A stretch of DNA of 64,000 nt. Origin: JBGSQR01 sp964509295 (lineage in GTDB: Bacteria > Desulfobacterota > Desulfuromonadia > Geobacterales > Pseudopelobacteraceae). The DNA lies in the NCBI GenBank assembly GCA_964509295.1, contig CAZDWS010000002.1:124001-188000 (forward strand), written 5' to 3'. The notes below the pieces were generated by a model. The model ran no database searches. It saw only the letters and a program-made list of their open reading frames with translations, and was not told the origin of the DNA. Shown in pieces: positions 9,186 to 16,594 of the stretch (its first letter is position 1; every line of letters begins with the position of its first letter). The translations under genes were made by a program, and so were the position numbers.

Positions 9186-9273
9186 CTCCCCATCTTAATT
9201 TAAGAGGGGGTTGGGGGGGGATGAACCACGGCAATTTAACCCCTCCCAGCCTCCCCTTAATTAAGGGGAGGAG
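9186..9273. repeat. REP/BIME-like double hairpin between dapB and dapL
   Basis: Two G/C-block hairpins lie side by side. The second is a perfect 20-base palindrome at 9251-9270 (CTCCCC TTAATTAA GGGGAG). The first (9186-9210 region) is an imperfect copy, and the CCCTCCCAGCC block pairs with the GGTTGGGGGGG block across the element. The style matches dispersed intergenic repeats seen in many bacteria. It may stabilise or end the upstream mRNA. Confidence 0.75.
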
Positions 9274-9323
9274 TTCGAAAACAAAATAAATATAAATGAT
9301 AAATTTTTGGAGGTTTTACCGTA

Positions 9324-10556
9324 ATGGCAAAAATTAATGACAACTACCTGAAGCTGAAAGCAGGTTACCTTTTTCCTGAAATCGGCCGCCGCGTGCGTGA
9401 GTTTTCTGCTGCCAACCCGGATGCCAAGATCATCCGTCTCGGTATCGGCGACGTAACCCAGCCGCTGCCGCCAGCCATCATCAAGGCATTTCATGATGCG
9501 GTTGACGATCTGGCTACTGCGGAACATTTTGCAGGTTACGGCCCTGAGCAGGGGTATGACTGGCTGATCAACGCCGTCATCGAGAAATCCTACAATAAAC
9601 TGGGCGTTGAGCTGAAAACCAGCGAAATGTTCATCTCCGACGGTTCCAAGTGCGACTGCGCCAATATACTGGACATCTTTGCTCTGGACAATGTTGTTGC
9701 CATCGGTGACCCGGTCTATCCGGTTTACAACGATACAAACGTCATGATCGGCCGCACAGGCGAAGCAGACGAAAAAGGCTACTACAAGGGTATCGTTTAC
9801 CTTCCCTGCAATGAGGCCAACGGCTTCATTCCTTCGCTGCCCACCGAGAAGGTTGATATTATCTATCTCTGCTTCCCCAACAACCCGACCGGCACAGTTG
9901 CCAGCAAGGCCGAGCTGAAGAAGTGGGTCGATTACGCCAATGCCAATGACGCCGTCATCTTTTATGACGCCGCCTACGAAGTGTTTATTACGGATCCGGA
10001 AATTCCACACTCCATCTACGAGATCGAAGGTGCCAAGAAGTGCGCCATTGAATTTCGTTCTTTCTCCAAGACTGCCGGCTTCACCGGTGTACGTTGCGGT
10101 CTGGTCGTTGTGCCGGAAGAGGTTATGGGCACTACCGCTAATGGCGAGAAATACAGCTTCAACAAACTCTGGCTGCGCCGCACCACCACCAAGTTTAACG
10201 GCGCATCCTATCCGGTTCAGCGCGCTGCCGCTGCTGTTTACAGTGAAGAAGGCTGGAAACAGACCAAGGAGATCGTTGACTACTACATGGAAAATGCCCG
10301 CATCATTCGTGAAGGGCTTGCCGAGGCAGGCTGCACGGTTTTCGGCGGTGTCAACGCCCCTTACATCTGGCTGAAAACACCGGGCGGCATGACCAGCTGG
10401 GATTTCTTCGACAAATTGCTGACTGAGTGCAACGTGGTTGGTACACCCGGTTCCGGCTTCGGGCCGAGCGGGGAAGGGTACTTTCGACTTTCGGCCTTCG
10501 GCAATCGCGCTAACGTTATTGAGGCGGTGGAACGAATCAAGAAAAATCTGAAGTAG
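9324..10556 (+). CDS. dapL: LL-diaminopimelate aminotransferase
   Basis: DapL converts tetrahydrodipicolinate to LL-diaminopimelate in one step with glutamate and PLP, bypassing the succinylase or acetylase route. The 410-residue protein has the class I/II aminotransferase layout with SDGSKCDCANI, CFPNNPTGT, YDAAYEVF and the PLP lysine in RSFSKTAGFTGVRCG. The length is exactly that of the family. It ends the lys/dap cluster and is followed by a strong terminator. Its presence suggests that dapC/dapD/dapE are not needed. The ribosome site is TTGGAGG. Confidence 0.97.
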   Translation: MAKINDNYLKLKAGYLFPEIGRRVREFSAANPDAKIIRLGIGDVTQPLPPAIIKAFHDAVDDLATAEHFAGYGPEQGYDWLINAVIEKSYNKLGVELKTSEMFISDGSKCDCANILDIFALDNVVAIGDPVYPVYNDTNVMIGRTGEADEKGYYKGIVYLPCNEANGFIPSLPTEKVDIIYLCFPNNPTGTVASKAELKKWVDYANANDAVIFYDAAYEVFITDPEIPHSIYEIEGAKKCAIEFRSFSKTAGFTGVRCGLVVVPEEVMGTTANGEKYSFNKLWLRRTTTKFNGASYPVQRAAAAVYSEEGWKQTKEIVDYYMENARIIREGLAEAGCTVFGGVNAPYIWLKTPGGMTSWDFFDKLLTECNVVGTPGSGFGPSGEGYFRLSAFGNRANVIEAVERIKKNLK

Positions 10557-10563
10557 TTTTTAA

Positions 10564-10590
10564 GGGCGCTGAAATCAGCGCCCATTTTTT
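10564..10590 (+). terminator. Terminator after dapL
   Basis: GGGCGCTGA / TCAGCGCCC is a perfect 9-bp stem with a 2-base loop, followed by ATTTTTTTA. Confidence 0.9.
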
Positions 10591-10610
10591 TATGGTTTTC
10601 GGGAGAAATT

Positions 10611-11294
10611 ATGAAAAAAATGACTCTGTTTCTGTTGTTAATTGTTTTATGTGCGAATGCAAATGCATTTGATTCTGAAAAAATGGATCTGTTTATGCGT
10701 TCAAAACGGTGTGAAAAATGCGATTTAAAAGAAGCAAATCTTAAAAATTTAAATCTGGAATATTCAACTATTGATTATATAGATTTGAGAGGGGCAAATA
10801 TTGAAGGTGCCAATTTCAGCTTTTCACATATGGATGAAGTCAAGCTGGAAAGAGTAAAGGCAAAGAACTCAATATTCAAGAATGCATATATGCACCACTC
10901 AGCTTTTGATAGGGCTGATTTTGAAAATGCAGTTTTTGCAGGGGCTGAATTGGGTAAAGGTTCTCTGAAGAATATAAATGCTGCGAATGCTGATTTTAGT
11001 AATGCAAAACTGAAAAGTACAAAGTGGGAGAATGCTGTTCTGGTTAATGCAGTTTTCAAAAAAGCTGTTTTACATAGAGCTGATTTTGAGAACGCCAATT
11101 TGGAAAATGCAGACTTTGAGGGTGCCGATCTTTGGTGTGTCGATTTGACAGGCGCAAAACTTAAAGGAGCAAACTTTAAAGGCGCCAATTTACAGCTTGA
11201 ATCAAACCCTGCGTGGCCTAATAAATATAAAAAATGCAAAGAACTGACTGATGCAGGAGCTGTAATTGATAGCAGTACCCAATGTAGAAGGTAG
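10611..11294 (+). CDS. Exported pentapeptide-repeat protein, 227 aa
   Basis: After a signal peptide (about residues 1-19, ending ANA-FD) comes CEKCDLKEANLKNLNLEY and then near-continuous pentapeptides of the A(D/N)LXX type (FENANLENADFEGADL and similar) to about residue 200. These should form a right-handed quadrilateral beta-helix. The protein is probably periplasmic. Exported versions beginning with a CxxCDL motif are widespread but without a fixed function. The gene is notably more AT-rich than the dap genes next to it, which hints at separate acquisition. It stands alone after the dapL terminator. Confidence 0.9.
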   Translation: MKKMTLFLLLIVLCANANAFDSEKMDLFMRSKRCEKCDLKEANLKNLNLEYSTIDYIDLRGANIEGANFSFSHMDEVKLERVKAKNSIFKNAYMHHSAFDRADFENAVFAGAELGKGSLKNINAANADFSNAKLKSTKWENAVLVNAVFKKAVLHRADFENANLENADFEGADLWCVDLTGAKLKGANFKGANLQLESNPAWPNKYKKCKELTDAGAVIDSSTQCRR

Positions 11295-11656
11295 TTGGTT
11301 CAGGTTATATGACTTGAATTTAAGGGATACCCGCAATTAATTGAACAGGGCGGCCAATCGGTCGCCTTCGGGGCTGACCCCGTGACGGGACGAGCCACTG
11401 TACACGCTGCCGGACTCGGTTTTTTGGCTGACTGGACCATTGTCATTGTCGGAGATATGCTTTATTTTGCAGTCATTGCTATCACAATCCTGCAGTTGAA
11501 CAATTATATTAGTGTTCCGAATGCAATCATGCTGATTGTCCTGTTGGTGATGTTTTTGGCCCCTTGTGCTTATCCGACGCATACTCGCTTATCGTATGGC
11601 TTGACAGTTAAGTGAGGTGTGCGGTGGTTTATTGATTGTTGCCGAGGTGTAGATAA
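11295..11656. other. 362-base gap with a possible small membrane-protein ORF or gene remnant
   Basis: A hairpin GGCGGCC-AATC-GGTCGCC (about 11349-11366) follows the pentapeptide gene. A frame from GTG 11382 to 11615 (77 codons) would encode two hydrophobic segments (DMLYFAVIAITILQL and AIMLIVLLVMFLA), but it has no convincing ribosome site and reads like the end of a longer membrane protein. I treat it as unproven coding sequence. Confidence 0.35.
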
Positions 11657-12160
11657 ATGTCTTTAAAAATGTCCGGAAGCGCTGCTGGCAGAGAAGCGGC
11701 GGTTATTCTGGAAATTGAAAAATTAAAGCGACGAGTGATCTGGTACGAGCGTGCCGGTAGCGACAGTATGAGTCAGATCTCTTTTATCTACCGTTCGGCG
11801 GACCGATTCGGTCGCCGGATTTACGGACAATCCTTCTGTGGCGGTGAGCTTGGTGCCAGCGGCTGTTCAACTGGTTCATGCTGCCGTTGTCGGCCTGATG
11901 TGTTTGCCTATGAAAAACAGGTGCTGGATCGTCTGCCGAAAAGGCGTGATGAAACCGGCTACTGCCCGTTCTTTAATCTGGTCCGGAAGAACTGCAGCAT
12001 CTATAATTTTAGGCCGTTTGCCTGCCGGATTTACTTTAACCTGGCCGCTTCAGCCCATTACTGCCGGAACCCCAATGATATGACCCTGCAGCTGTTCGAT
12101 AATCTCAAGCCGCACCTGAAGAGGGTTTTGGGGGCGTATGCAGGGGGATATGAAGGGTGA
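11657..12160 (+). CDS. YkgJ-family cysteine-cluster protein, 167 aa
   Basis: The central part carries the Cys-cluster signature of the YkgJ/CxxCxxCC family (PF03692 type): GCSTGSCCRCRPD, GYCPFFNLVRKNCSIYNFRP, then FACRIYF, which is thought to bind a zinc or iron ion. The N-terminal 45 residues look helical. The function of the family is unresolved; links to metal chelation have been proposed. It is a single gene, ahead of the minus-strand nif-accessory group. The start ATG at 11657 has a weak GAGGTG ribosome site. Confidence 0.85.
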   Translation: MSLKMSGSAAGREAAVILEIEKLKRRVIWYERAGSDSMSQISFIYRSADRFGRRIYGQSFCGGELGASGCSTGSCCRCRPDVFAYEKQVLDRLPKRRDETGYCPFFNLVRKNCSIYNFRPFACRIYFNLAASAHYCRNPNDMTLQLFDNLKPHLKRVLGAYAGGYEG

Positions 12161-12199
12161 GGGGAATTATTTAAACACTTGGAAAGGCAGTATGGAAAG

Positions 12200-12724
12200 T
12201 TAGTCAGCAGCAGAATCAGAACTCCTGGTCCGGTATTGCTCCAACGGCGCAAGAATTTGATGAAGTAAATCACTTTCAACCGTTCCATGTTCCAGTAAAG
12301 CACTGGCCAGTTGTTCGACCACACTCCAGATCTCTTTTTCAGCCAGCCAGCTGTGAAGTTTGCGCATTATGTTCAGGCTTACAATCTGCACTTTGGTATC
12401 ATCCTGAAGTATCTCCCAGGCCTGCTCCTGCCATGCTGCCAGATCACTGATTGCAACTACCGGATTATCTTCATCAGCATCTCGAAATATATAACAATCT
12501 TCTGCTGCAATACCGGCCAGCGTTACCAGGCCGAATTCGTATAATCCGAGGAACGTTTCCCGGTCAAGCGTTGCCTTGCCTTGAACGGGAAACCCCCTCC
12601 ATGTTCCACATTCTTCAGCATTAATAGATACTGAGGATACGGCAAATCTTCTCCGCCCCACAAGTGTTTGCACTATGGCGTGCCCAGACTGATGAATTGC
12701 AACTCGATGCGGTTCAGGAACCAT
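12200..12724 (-). CDS. FtsH-peptidase-like (M41) stand-alone protein with altered zinc motif, 174 aa
   Basis: The N-terminus (AIHQSGHAIVQTLVGRR) and GLVTLAGIAAEDCYI align in style with the M41 peptidase domain of FtsH (HEAGHA and LAGRAAE motifs), without an AAA ATPase. The catalytic glutamate of HExxH is replaced by glutamine (HQSGH), so proteolysis is doubtful. The third ligand region may be DADEDNPVVAISDL. It starts 2 bases after the nitrogenase-associated gene and is surely coupled to it. Small M41-like proteins of this kind occur in nif regions, but the role is unknown. Confidence 0.7.
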   Translation of the reverse strand: MVPEPHRVAIHQSGHAIVQTLVGRRRFAVSSVSINAEECGTWRGFPVQGKATLDRETFLGLYEFGLVTLAGIAAEDCYIFRDADEDNPVVAISDLAAWQEQAWEILQDDTKVQIVSLNIMRKLHSWLAEKEIWSVVEQLASALLEHGTVESDLLHQILAPLEQYRTRSSDSAAD

Positions 12725-12726
12725 TG

Positions 12727-13137
12727 TTATTCAGTCTGGGTGACACAGGGGCAGTTTTTGGGATCTCTTTCACCCACACTATCAAGTGCAAGTCCAATCC
12801 AGTTATGTACTTGAGCAACATCAAAACCGGCTAATCGTTCGTTGTCTACCTGCATCAGTGGCCGCACAATAAAAAGAGGTTCAGTTAGCATCAGAATCAG
12901 TGCGTCATCCCGCTTGAAGGTGGATGGGACTACCTCGCCTGATTTTACCTTTGGATGGGCAGGATTGAACCACTCTGCAACCGGGCGCTCACCAAAAAAT
13001 AACGCCAGACCATCAATGCTCCACGGTTCAGTAAGCAGGTTGCGCACGTCCAGTTCGTGCCCGGATGCGAGAAGGATTTCTTTTTGCCGGGTGTTGCCCT
13101 GGCAGCCAGGCTTTTCCCAGAATACGATCTTTGCCAT
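12727..13137 (-). CDS. ArsC-like nitrogenase-associated protein, 136 aa
   Basis: The thioredoxin-fold ArsC/Spx-like layout starts with MAKIVFWEKPGCQGNTRQKEI, with a single Cys in the position of the first redox Cys (KPGCQGN), and continues with GHELDVRNLL and FNPAHPKVK. This is the pattern of the nitrogenase-associated protein family (TIGR01616 type) that travels with nif genes. The tail ends in a CPC motif (NCPCVTQTE). The ATG at 13137 is preferred to one 24 bases upstream because AGGAGA lies 6-7 bases before it. It is co-transcribed with the M41-like gene. The biochemical role is not known. Confidence 0.82.
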   Translation of the reverse strand: MAKIVFWEKPGCQGNTRQKEILLASGHELDVRNLLTEPWSIDGLALFFGERPVAEWFNPAHPKVKSGEVVPSTFKRDDALILMLTEPLFIVRPLMQVDNERLAGFDVAQVHNWIGLALDSVGERDPKNCPCVTQTE

Positions 13138-13177
13138 TACTTTTCTCCTGTGCATCATCAAATTATATCAATTGCAG

Positions 13178-13444
13178 CTACTTTCCTTTATGTGGTGCCT
13201 CTTCGCTGTCGCAGAGTGTTCGTACGGATGCGACCATCATCCAGTCATAATAGGAGTTGATCGCTTCGCCTGTTCCCTCTTCTTCGGAGATCCTCAGAAA
13301 ATCCTCACCCATATACAGAGTTGCATTGGCATAAACCTTTCCTTCGTTGACCTGAATTTTGATCCCCTTGCGCAGCTTGCGTGACAGGCTGCCATGTACC
13401 GGCATTGATGCATACTCGAATACTTTTTCCCAGACCATTTTCAT
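13178..13444 (-). CDS. Small protein of unknown function in nif-accessory group, 88 aa
   Basis: I do not recognise the family. The protein is compact, with alternating strands in the middle (GIKIQVNEGKVYANATLYMG) and a Trp/Tyr-containing helix (SYYDWMMVASVRTL). A very good AGGAGG site lies 6 bases before the ATG. It lies 40 bases upstream of the ArsC-like gene and downstream of a terminator-type hairpin (13488-13517), so its own expression may depend on read-through or on a promoter after the hairpin. The neighbours suggest a nitrogen-fixation accessory role. Confidence 0.7.
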   Translation of the reverse strand: MKMVWEKVFEYASMPVHGSLSRKLRKGIKIQVNEGKVYANATLYMGEDFLRISEEEGTGEAINSYYDWMMVASVRTLCDSEEAPHKGK

Positions 13445-13487
13445 AACCTACCTCCTGTATTGTTGTTGATTAATGGTAATAAAATAC

Positions 13488-13517
13488 CCGGTAGCCGTTT
13501 AAGGGCATACCGGGCAT
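13488..13517 (-). terminator. Leader terminator ahead of the 88-aa gene
   Basis: On the minus strand GCCCGGTATGCCC pairs imperfectly with GGCTACCGGGTA around TTAAAC, followed by TTTTATT. It lies upstream of the 13444 start and downstream of the 13590 stop. It resembles the hairpin at 14202-14234 in sequence (shared AATGA-GCCCGG core). Confidence 0.7.
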
Positions 13518-13589
13518 CATTGACCGCTTGCTACAGCTGTTAATTCAGCTATAAGTGAAATTAAGCAAGATTTGAATATATCCGGAAAA

Positions 13590-13808
13590 TCAGATTGGTG
13601 GTTCCAGTGGTCCAAACCAGTCACCGTTTAATATTTCAATCGGTGTGCTTCCGGCTTCTCCATGTTGTAATGCAACAGGGTTCCCGTTTTCATCATTACG
13701 AATTGCAACAATCCTCAATTCGTGCTTTTTGCGACCTGATTGATGATGCCCGTTTGGGTCATACCAATATTTGCCGACAACAAGCGGTTTTTCTGGTGTC
13801 CATGCCAT
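13590..13808 (-). CDS. Small protein of unknown function, 72 aa
   Basis: The ATG at 13808 is chosen because GGGAGG lies 8 bases before it and the residues upstream in the longer frame (MQFVLLKLIRQNS) look non-coding. The protein (MAWTPEKPLVVGKYWYDPNG at the start, HELRIVAIRNDENGNPVAL in the middle) looks like one small beta domain. I do not recognise the family. It sits between the nif-type ferredoxin and the 88-aa gene on the same strand, which suggests a shared nitrogen-fixation context. Confidence 0.65.
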   Translation of the reverse strand: MAWTPEKPLVVGKYWYDPNGHHQSGRKKHELRIVAIRNDENGNPVALQHGEAGSTPIEILNGDWFGPLEPPI

Positions 13809-13883
13809 ACTTAATGCCTCCCTACTGTTTTGTCGAATGAGTTTAAGTAAAACAAACTGCAAATGAGTGGAATAGCTTAGTTA

Positions 13884-14168
13884 CTAAGATGTATATCCAA
13901 AACCATGGGCCTCTACCGGCTCAAAAGAGAAGCAGCCTCTCGGGCAGTTCTGTCCGCATGACCTGCAGCCAATACAGTTAGCGTCATTGGCAATTTTCAT
14001 ATAAGCCTTGACAGTTTCCTCTGTGTCCACCTCTTCATAAGCCAGCACATTTTTTGTGCAGGTCTTATAGCAGCGCCCGCAACCGATACACAGGTCCTTA
14101 TCAAGTGACTTGATAAAATCCGGTGTCCACTCACGACCATTTTTTGTAAATCCGGTAATTAAAGCCAT
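13884..14168 (-). CDS. Nif-type 2[4Fe-4S] ferredoxin (ferredoxin III family), 94 aa
   Basis: Two cluster motifs are visible: CIGCGRCYKTCTKNV (residues about 29-43) and CIGCRSCGQNCPRGC near the C-terminus. The spacing and the N-terminal stretch (TKNGREWTPDFIKSLD) match the nif-specific ferredoxin III family (TIGR02936). It would carry electrons at low potential in nitrogen fixation or cofactor assembly. The ATG at 14168 has AAGGAGAG upstream; the longer frame to 14345 reads through the leader hairpin and is rejected. It is the first gene of the minus-strand group. Confidence 0.9.
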   Translation of the reverse strand: MALITGFTKNGREWTPDFIKSLDKDLCIGCGRCYKTCTKNVLAYEEVDTEETVKAYMKIANDANCIGCRSCGQNCPRGCFSFEPVEAHGFGYTS

Positions 14169-14201
14169 TATCTCTCTCCTTATTTGTATGTGCCAAATAA
14201 A

Positions 14202-14234
14202 AAGCCCGGCACACCTTAAAGGTATGCCGGGCTT
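14202..14234 (-). terminator. Terminator-like hairpin in the ferredoxin leader
   Basis: Read on the minus strand, AAGCCCGGCA and TGCCGGGCTT form a 10-bp stem extended by AGG/CCT, followed by TTTTATTT, 34 bases before the ferredoxin ATG. No minus-strand gene lies upstream, so it sits inside the gene's own leader and looks like an attenuator. Confidence 0.75.
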
Positions 14235-14478
14235 CATTGCTTGGCTGTGAATCTTGAGTGAATTGATCATATATAACCTGATCACATTATTCAAGTGTTT
14301 AGTTAGCTCCTGTCCGGAAAACTGAATGACCTGCCCAACGCCCAAACCTTAAGTCACAGCAAAGATTTTGTGTTCGGCTGCACCGGTGTATTGAACAGCC
14401 GGCGGGTTAATTTAGTTTTGTTGTATTTGCAGAGCGCTGGAATGTGGATGTTTTTATGCTCTGTTTACGAAAACATTA

Positions 14479-14507
14479 TTGACAGCGATCCTGAAAATGC
14501 GTATAGG
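14479..14507 (+). promoter_or_regulatory. lexA promoter (TTGACA-N17-TATAGG)
   Basis: A consensus -35 (14479-14484) and a near-consensus -10 (14502-14507) are 17 bases apart. The predicted start of transcription falls at about 14513-14515, on the lexA ATG, which predicts a leaderless mRNA. The -10 lies inside the operator palindrome. Confidence 0.8.
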
Positions 14508-14526
14508 TAGTCATATGACTACCTAT
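14503..14526. promoter_or_regulatory. 24-base perfect palindrome, probable LexA operator
   Basis: The arm ATAGGTAGTCAT (14503-14514) is followed directly by its exact reverse complement. The inner 18 bases fit the GGTTnnCnnnnGnnnACC box reported for Geobacter sulfurreducens LexA with one mismatch. It covers the -10 box, the transcription start and the lexA ATG, as expected for strong self-repression. Confidence 0.8.
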
Positions 14527-15141
14527 GTTGCAAATACTGCAAATGAGCTGACTTCACGACAGCGACAGGTGCTTCAATTTGTCACCTCCTTCGCCGATAG
14601 CCATGGTTTTTCCCCCAGTCAGAGGGAAATTGCCGGGCATCTGAAGGTGTCCGGCACGTTGCCGGTGATGAAGCATCTGGCTGCGCTGGAGCGGAAAGGG
14701 TATGTCAGGCGGGAAAACGTGAACCGGGGTATTGTGCTGACCACTCCCCACAGTCGGCATGTGTCGCTGCCGATTGTGGGGACGGTGCGGGCAGGCAATC
14801 TCTCAACTGCAATTGAGGACATCCAGGGATATTTTTCCGTTGATCATCTGGCAGTGAAGGGTGCCGACTGTTTTTTTCTGAAGGTAAAAGGCGATTCCAT
14901 GGTTAATGCGGGGATCATCGAGGGTGATCTGGCCCTGGTGCGGCCGAATACGGTTGCTGAAAATCGGGATATCGTGGTTGCCATGCTGGATGGGGAGGCA
15001 ACGGTCAAAAGGTTTTACAGAGAGGGCGGCTGTATTCGCCTGCAGCCGGAAAACTCGCAGATGGAGCCGATTATCATCCGTCCACAGGATGGCGAGATGA
15101 GTATTGTGGGCAAGGTGATAGGTATCTATCGGCAGTTATAG
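14515..15141 (+). CDS. lexA: LexA repressor, 208 aa
   Basis: The SOS repressor has an N-terminal winged helix (TSRQRQVLQFVTSFADSHGF, then SPSQREIAGHL) and a C-terminal self-cleaving S24 peptidase domain. The Ala-Gly cleavage site is in VRAGNLS, the catalytic serine in KGDSMVNAG and the lysine in GEATVKRFY. The ATG at 14515 is the natural start; upstream in-frame codons lie within the promoter. There is no Shine-Dalgarno sequence, consistent with a leaderless transcript. The operator palindrome overlaps the start. A small membrane-protein gene follows 44 bases downstream. G. sulfurreducens is known to have two lexA genes; which paralogue this is cannot be told here. Confidence 0.95.
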   Translation: MTTYVANTANELTSRQRQVLQFVTSFADSHGFSPSQREIAGHLKVSGTLPVMKHLAALERKGYVRRENVNRGIVLTTPHSRHVSLPIVGTVRAGNLSTAIEDIQGYFSVDHLAVKGADCFFLKVKGDSMVNAGIIEGDLALVRPNTVAENRDIVVAMLDGEATVKRFYREGGCIRLQPENSQMEPIIIRPQDGEMSIVGKVIGIYRQL

Positions 15142-15185
15142 TTTACGAATAGCAATTTGTTAGAGGAATTGTTCAGGAGAATGAT

Positions 15186-15344
15186 ATGGAACTGATTACC
15201 TTATGCGGTGTAGCAATAGTGTTTTTTTGTGTCTGGATCGAGTTGGAACCGGTTTTCAGGCGTGTAGTTAATGCCGTCAGCCGGGTCAAAGCGAGGAATA
15301 CGGTCAAACCGCTGTTTCATGAACACAAGTCCGGCTTGGCTTGA
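15186..15344 (+). CDS. 52-aa single-pass membrane protein in the lexA operon
   Basis: The ATG follows CAGGAG by 6 bases and the frame closes with TGA 12 bases before the end of the convergent MFS gene. The protein has one hydrophobic segment at residues 3-18 (LITLCGVAIVFFCVWI) and then a basic cytoplasmic-type tail (VFRRVVNAVSRVKARNTVK). No terminator separates it from lexA, so it should be induced with lexA on DNA damage. SOS-induced membrane micro-proteins that stop division (SidA of Caulobacter, YneA-type proteins) have comparable size and genome position, but there is no sequence proof of that function here. Confidence 0.75.
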   Translation: MELITLCGVAIVFFCVWIELEPVFRRVVNAVSRVKARNTVKPLFHEHKSGLA

Positions 15345-15355
15345 GCAGGTGACGG

Positions 15356-16543
15356 CTATGCTTCTGATTTTTTGCCCAGTTGTTTCAGAAACAGCCAGAC
15401 CAGCGGTGGCAGGATTACCAGATAGACATAGAAGAGCAGTTTGAAGGTGGCCCCGACACCTTGTGAGTCGGCGTATCGCCCTATTAGCGGTCCGGTGAGA
15501 GCAAAGATCATCCGGAAAGAGAGCGATTGCAGTGAAAGCATTCCTGCCCGGGTTTCGGACGGAATTTCGTTCTGGGCCACATGCAGAAAGAACGGCCCCC
15601 GCATTCCGCGCATGGCCGTTAGCAGGTAGTAGAAGAGAAAACCCCACACCCCGACCGACAGTCCCAGTCCCATGTATCCCACCCAGACAAGTGCCACCAC
15701 CAGCAGGACCATACCCCGGTCACCCAGAAAGGCCCGCACCCTGTGGCTGAATAATGCAAAAACGGCAACGATCATGTTTGCTCCGGCCCAGACCGGGCCG
15801 AAGGAGGCCAGCGGCACTCCGCAGTCGCGCATATAGGGCTGGATCAGCCAGACCGGATAGAAAGATGAAAGTCCGAGGATGATACTGAGCAGGATTGTTA
15901 TTCGCAGGCGCTTATTTTCTATAAAGACGTAGCGCGCCGAAGCAAGGGCTTGTGCCAGGTGGTTGCCGTGCCGTTGCGGTTCCCGTTTCGGTTCGACCAT
16001 GCCTCTGGTGATGATCAGCGCCAGCAGCCAGACCGCTATCTGTAGAAAAAACGGCAGCAGAGGGTAATGGGCATATAGAACTCCGGCAAAGATCGCCCCG
16101 GCCGCCTCGCCGGTCTGGCCAAAGAAAGTGGAGCGCCCCTCGCAGCGGGAGTATGTTGTGTCCTCTTTGCCGGCTTTGAGGGATTCGAAGAGCAGGGCGC
16201 TGTCGGTGCCGCTGATGAATGAGGTGGAGATGCCGAGCAGGACTTCGGCAATCAGGACTTCCTGGAACGATGTGGCCATGGTGTAGTAGCCCCATCCCAC
16301 CAGTCCCAGCAGGGATGCTATGGTGAGTGCGGTGCGGTAGCCGATCCGGTCGCTGATGTAACCGGAGGGGTATTCCATTACCACCATTGATACGGCAAAG
16401 ATGCTTTGCAGCAGCAGGATCTGGGAGAGGGACAGGCCGATATGTTCCTTCCAGAACAGGGTGATGATCGCCATGGGAAACAGGGTCATCTGTAGGAAGG
16501 AAAAGGCGTAGAGCAGGGGGATGTTGCGCCGCAGGGTGATCAT
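15356..16543 (-). CDS. Major facilitator superfamily transporter, 395 aa
   Basis: The protein has about 12 hydrophobic segments and the MFS loop 2-3 signature SGYISDRIGYRTAL after the second helix. The repeat in the second half is less clear (GDRGMVLLV). The substrate cannot be read from sequence; this branch includes many drug- or sugar-type exporters of unknown cargo. The ATG at 16543 (MITLRRNIPLLYAF) is more natural than a TTG eight codons upstream, though neither has a strong ribosome site. It is convergent with the lexA operon and downstream of the AraC gene on the same strand. Confidence 0.85.
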   Translation of the reverse strand: MITLRRNIPLLYAFSFLQMTLFPMAIITLFWKEHIGLSLSQILLLQSIFAVSMVVMEYPSGYISDRIGYRTALTIASLLGLVGWGYYTMATSFQEVLIAEVLLGISTSFISGTDSALLFESLKAGKEDTTYSRCEGRSTFFGQTGEAAGAIFAGVLYAHYPLLPFFLQIAVWLLALIITRGMVEPKREPQRHGNHLAQALASARYVFIENKRLRITILLSIILGLSSFYPVWLIQPYMRDCGVPLASFGPVWAGANMIVAVFALFSHRVRAFLGDRGMVLLVVALVWVGYMGLGLSVGVWGFLFYYLLTAMRGMRGPFFLHVAQNEIPSETRAGMLSLQSLSFRMIFALTGPLIGRYADSQGVGATFKLLFYVYLVILPPLVWLFLKQLGKKSEA

Positions 16544-16594
16544 GGGGGCAGTATGGACTATTTCCAATAGTTTATAAAGGACTGTCTGTCTCTG

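Noticed and set aside
13884..14345. Longer start for the ferredoxin (153 codons)
   Set aside because: The extension runs through the leader terminator hairpin; the ATG at 14168 has a good ribosome site and matches the family start.
15912..16295. Several open frames overlapping the MFS gene
   Set aside because: They are high-GC shadow frames of the transporter with His/Arg/Pro-rich composition and no ribosome sites.
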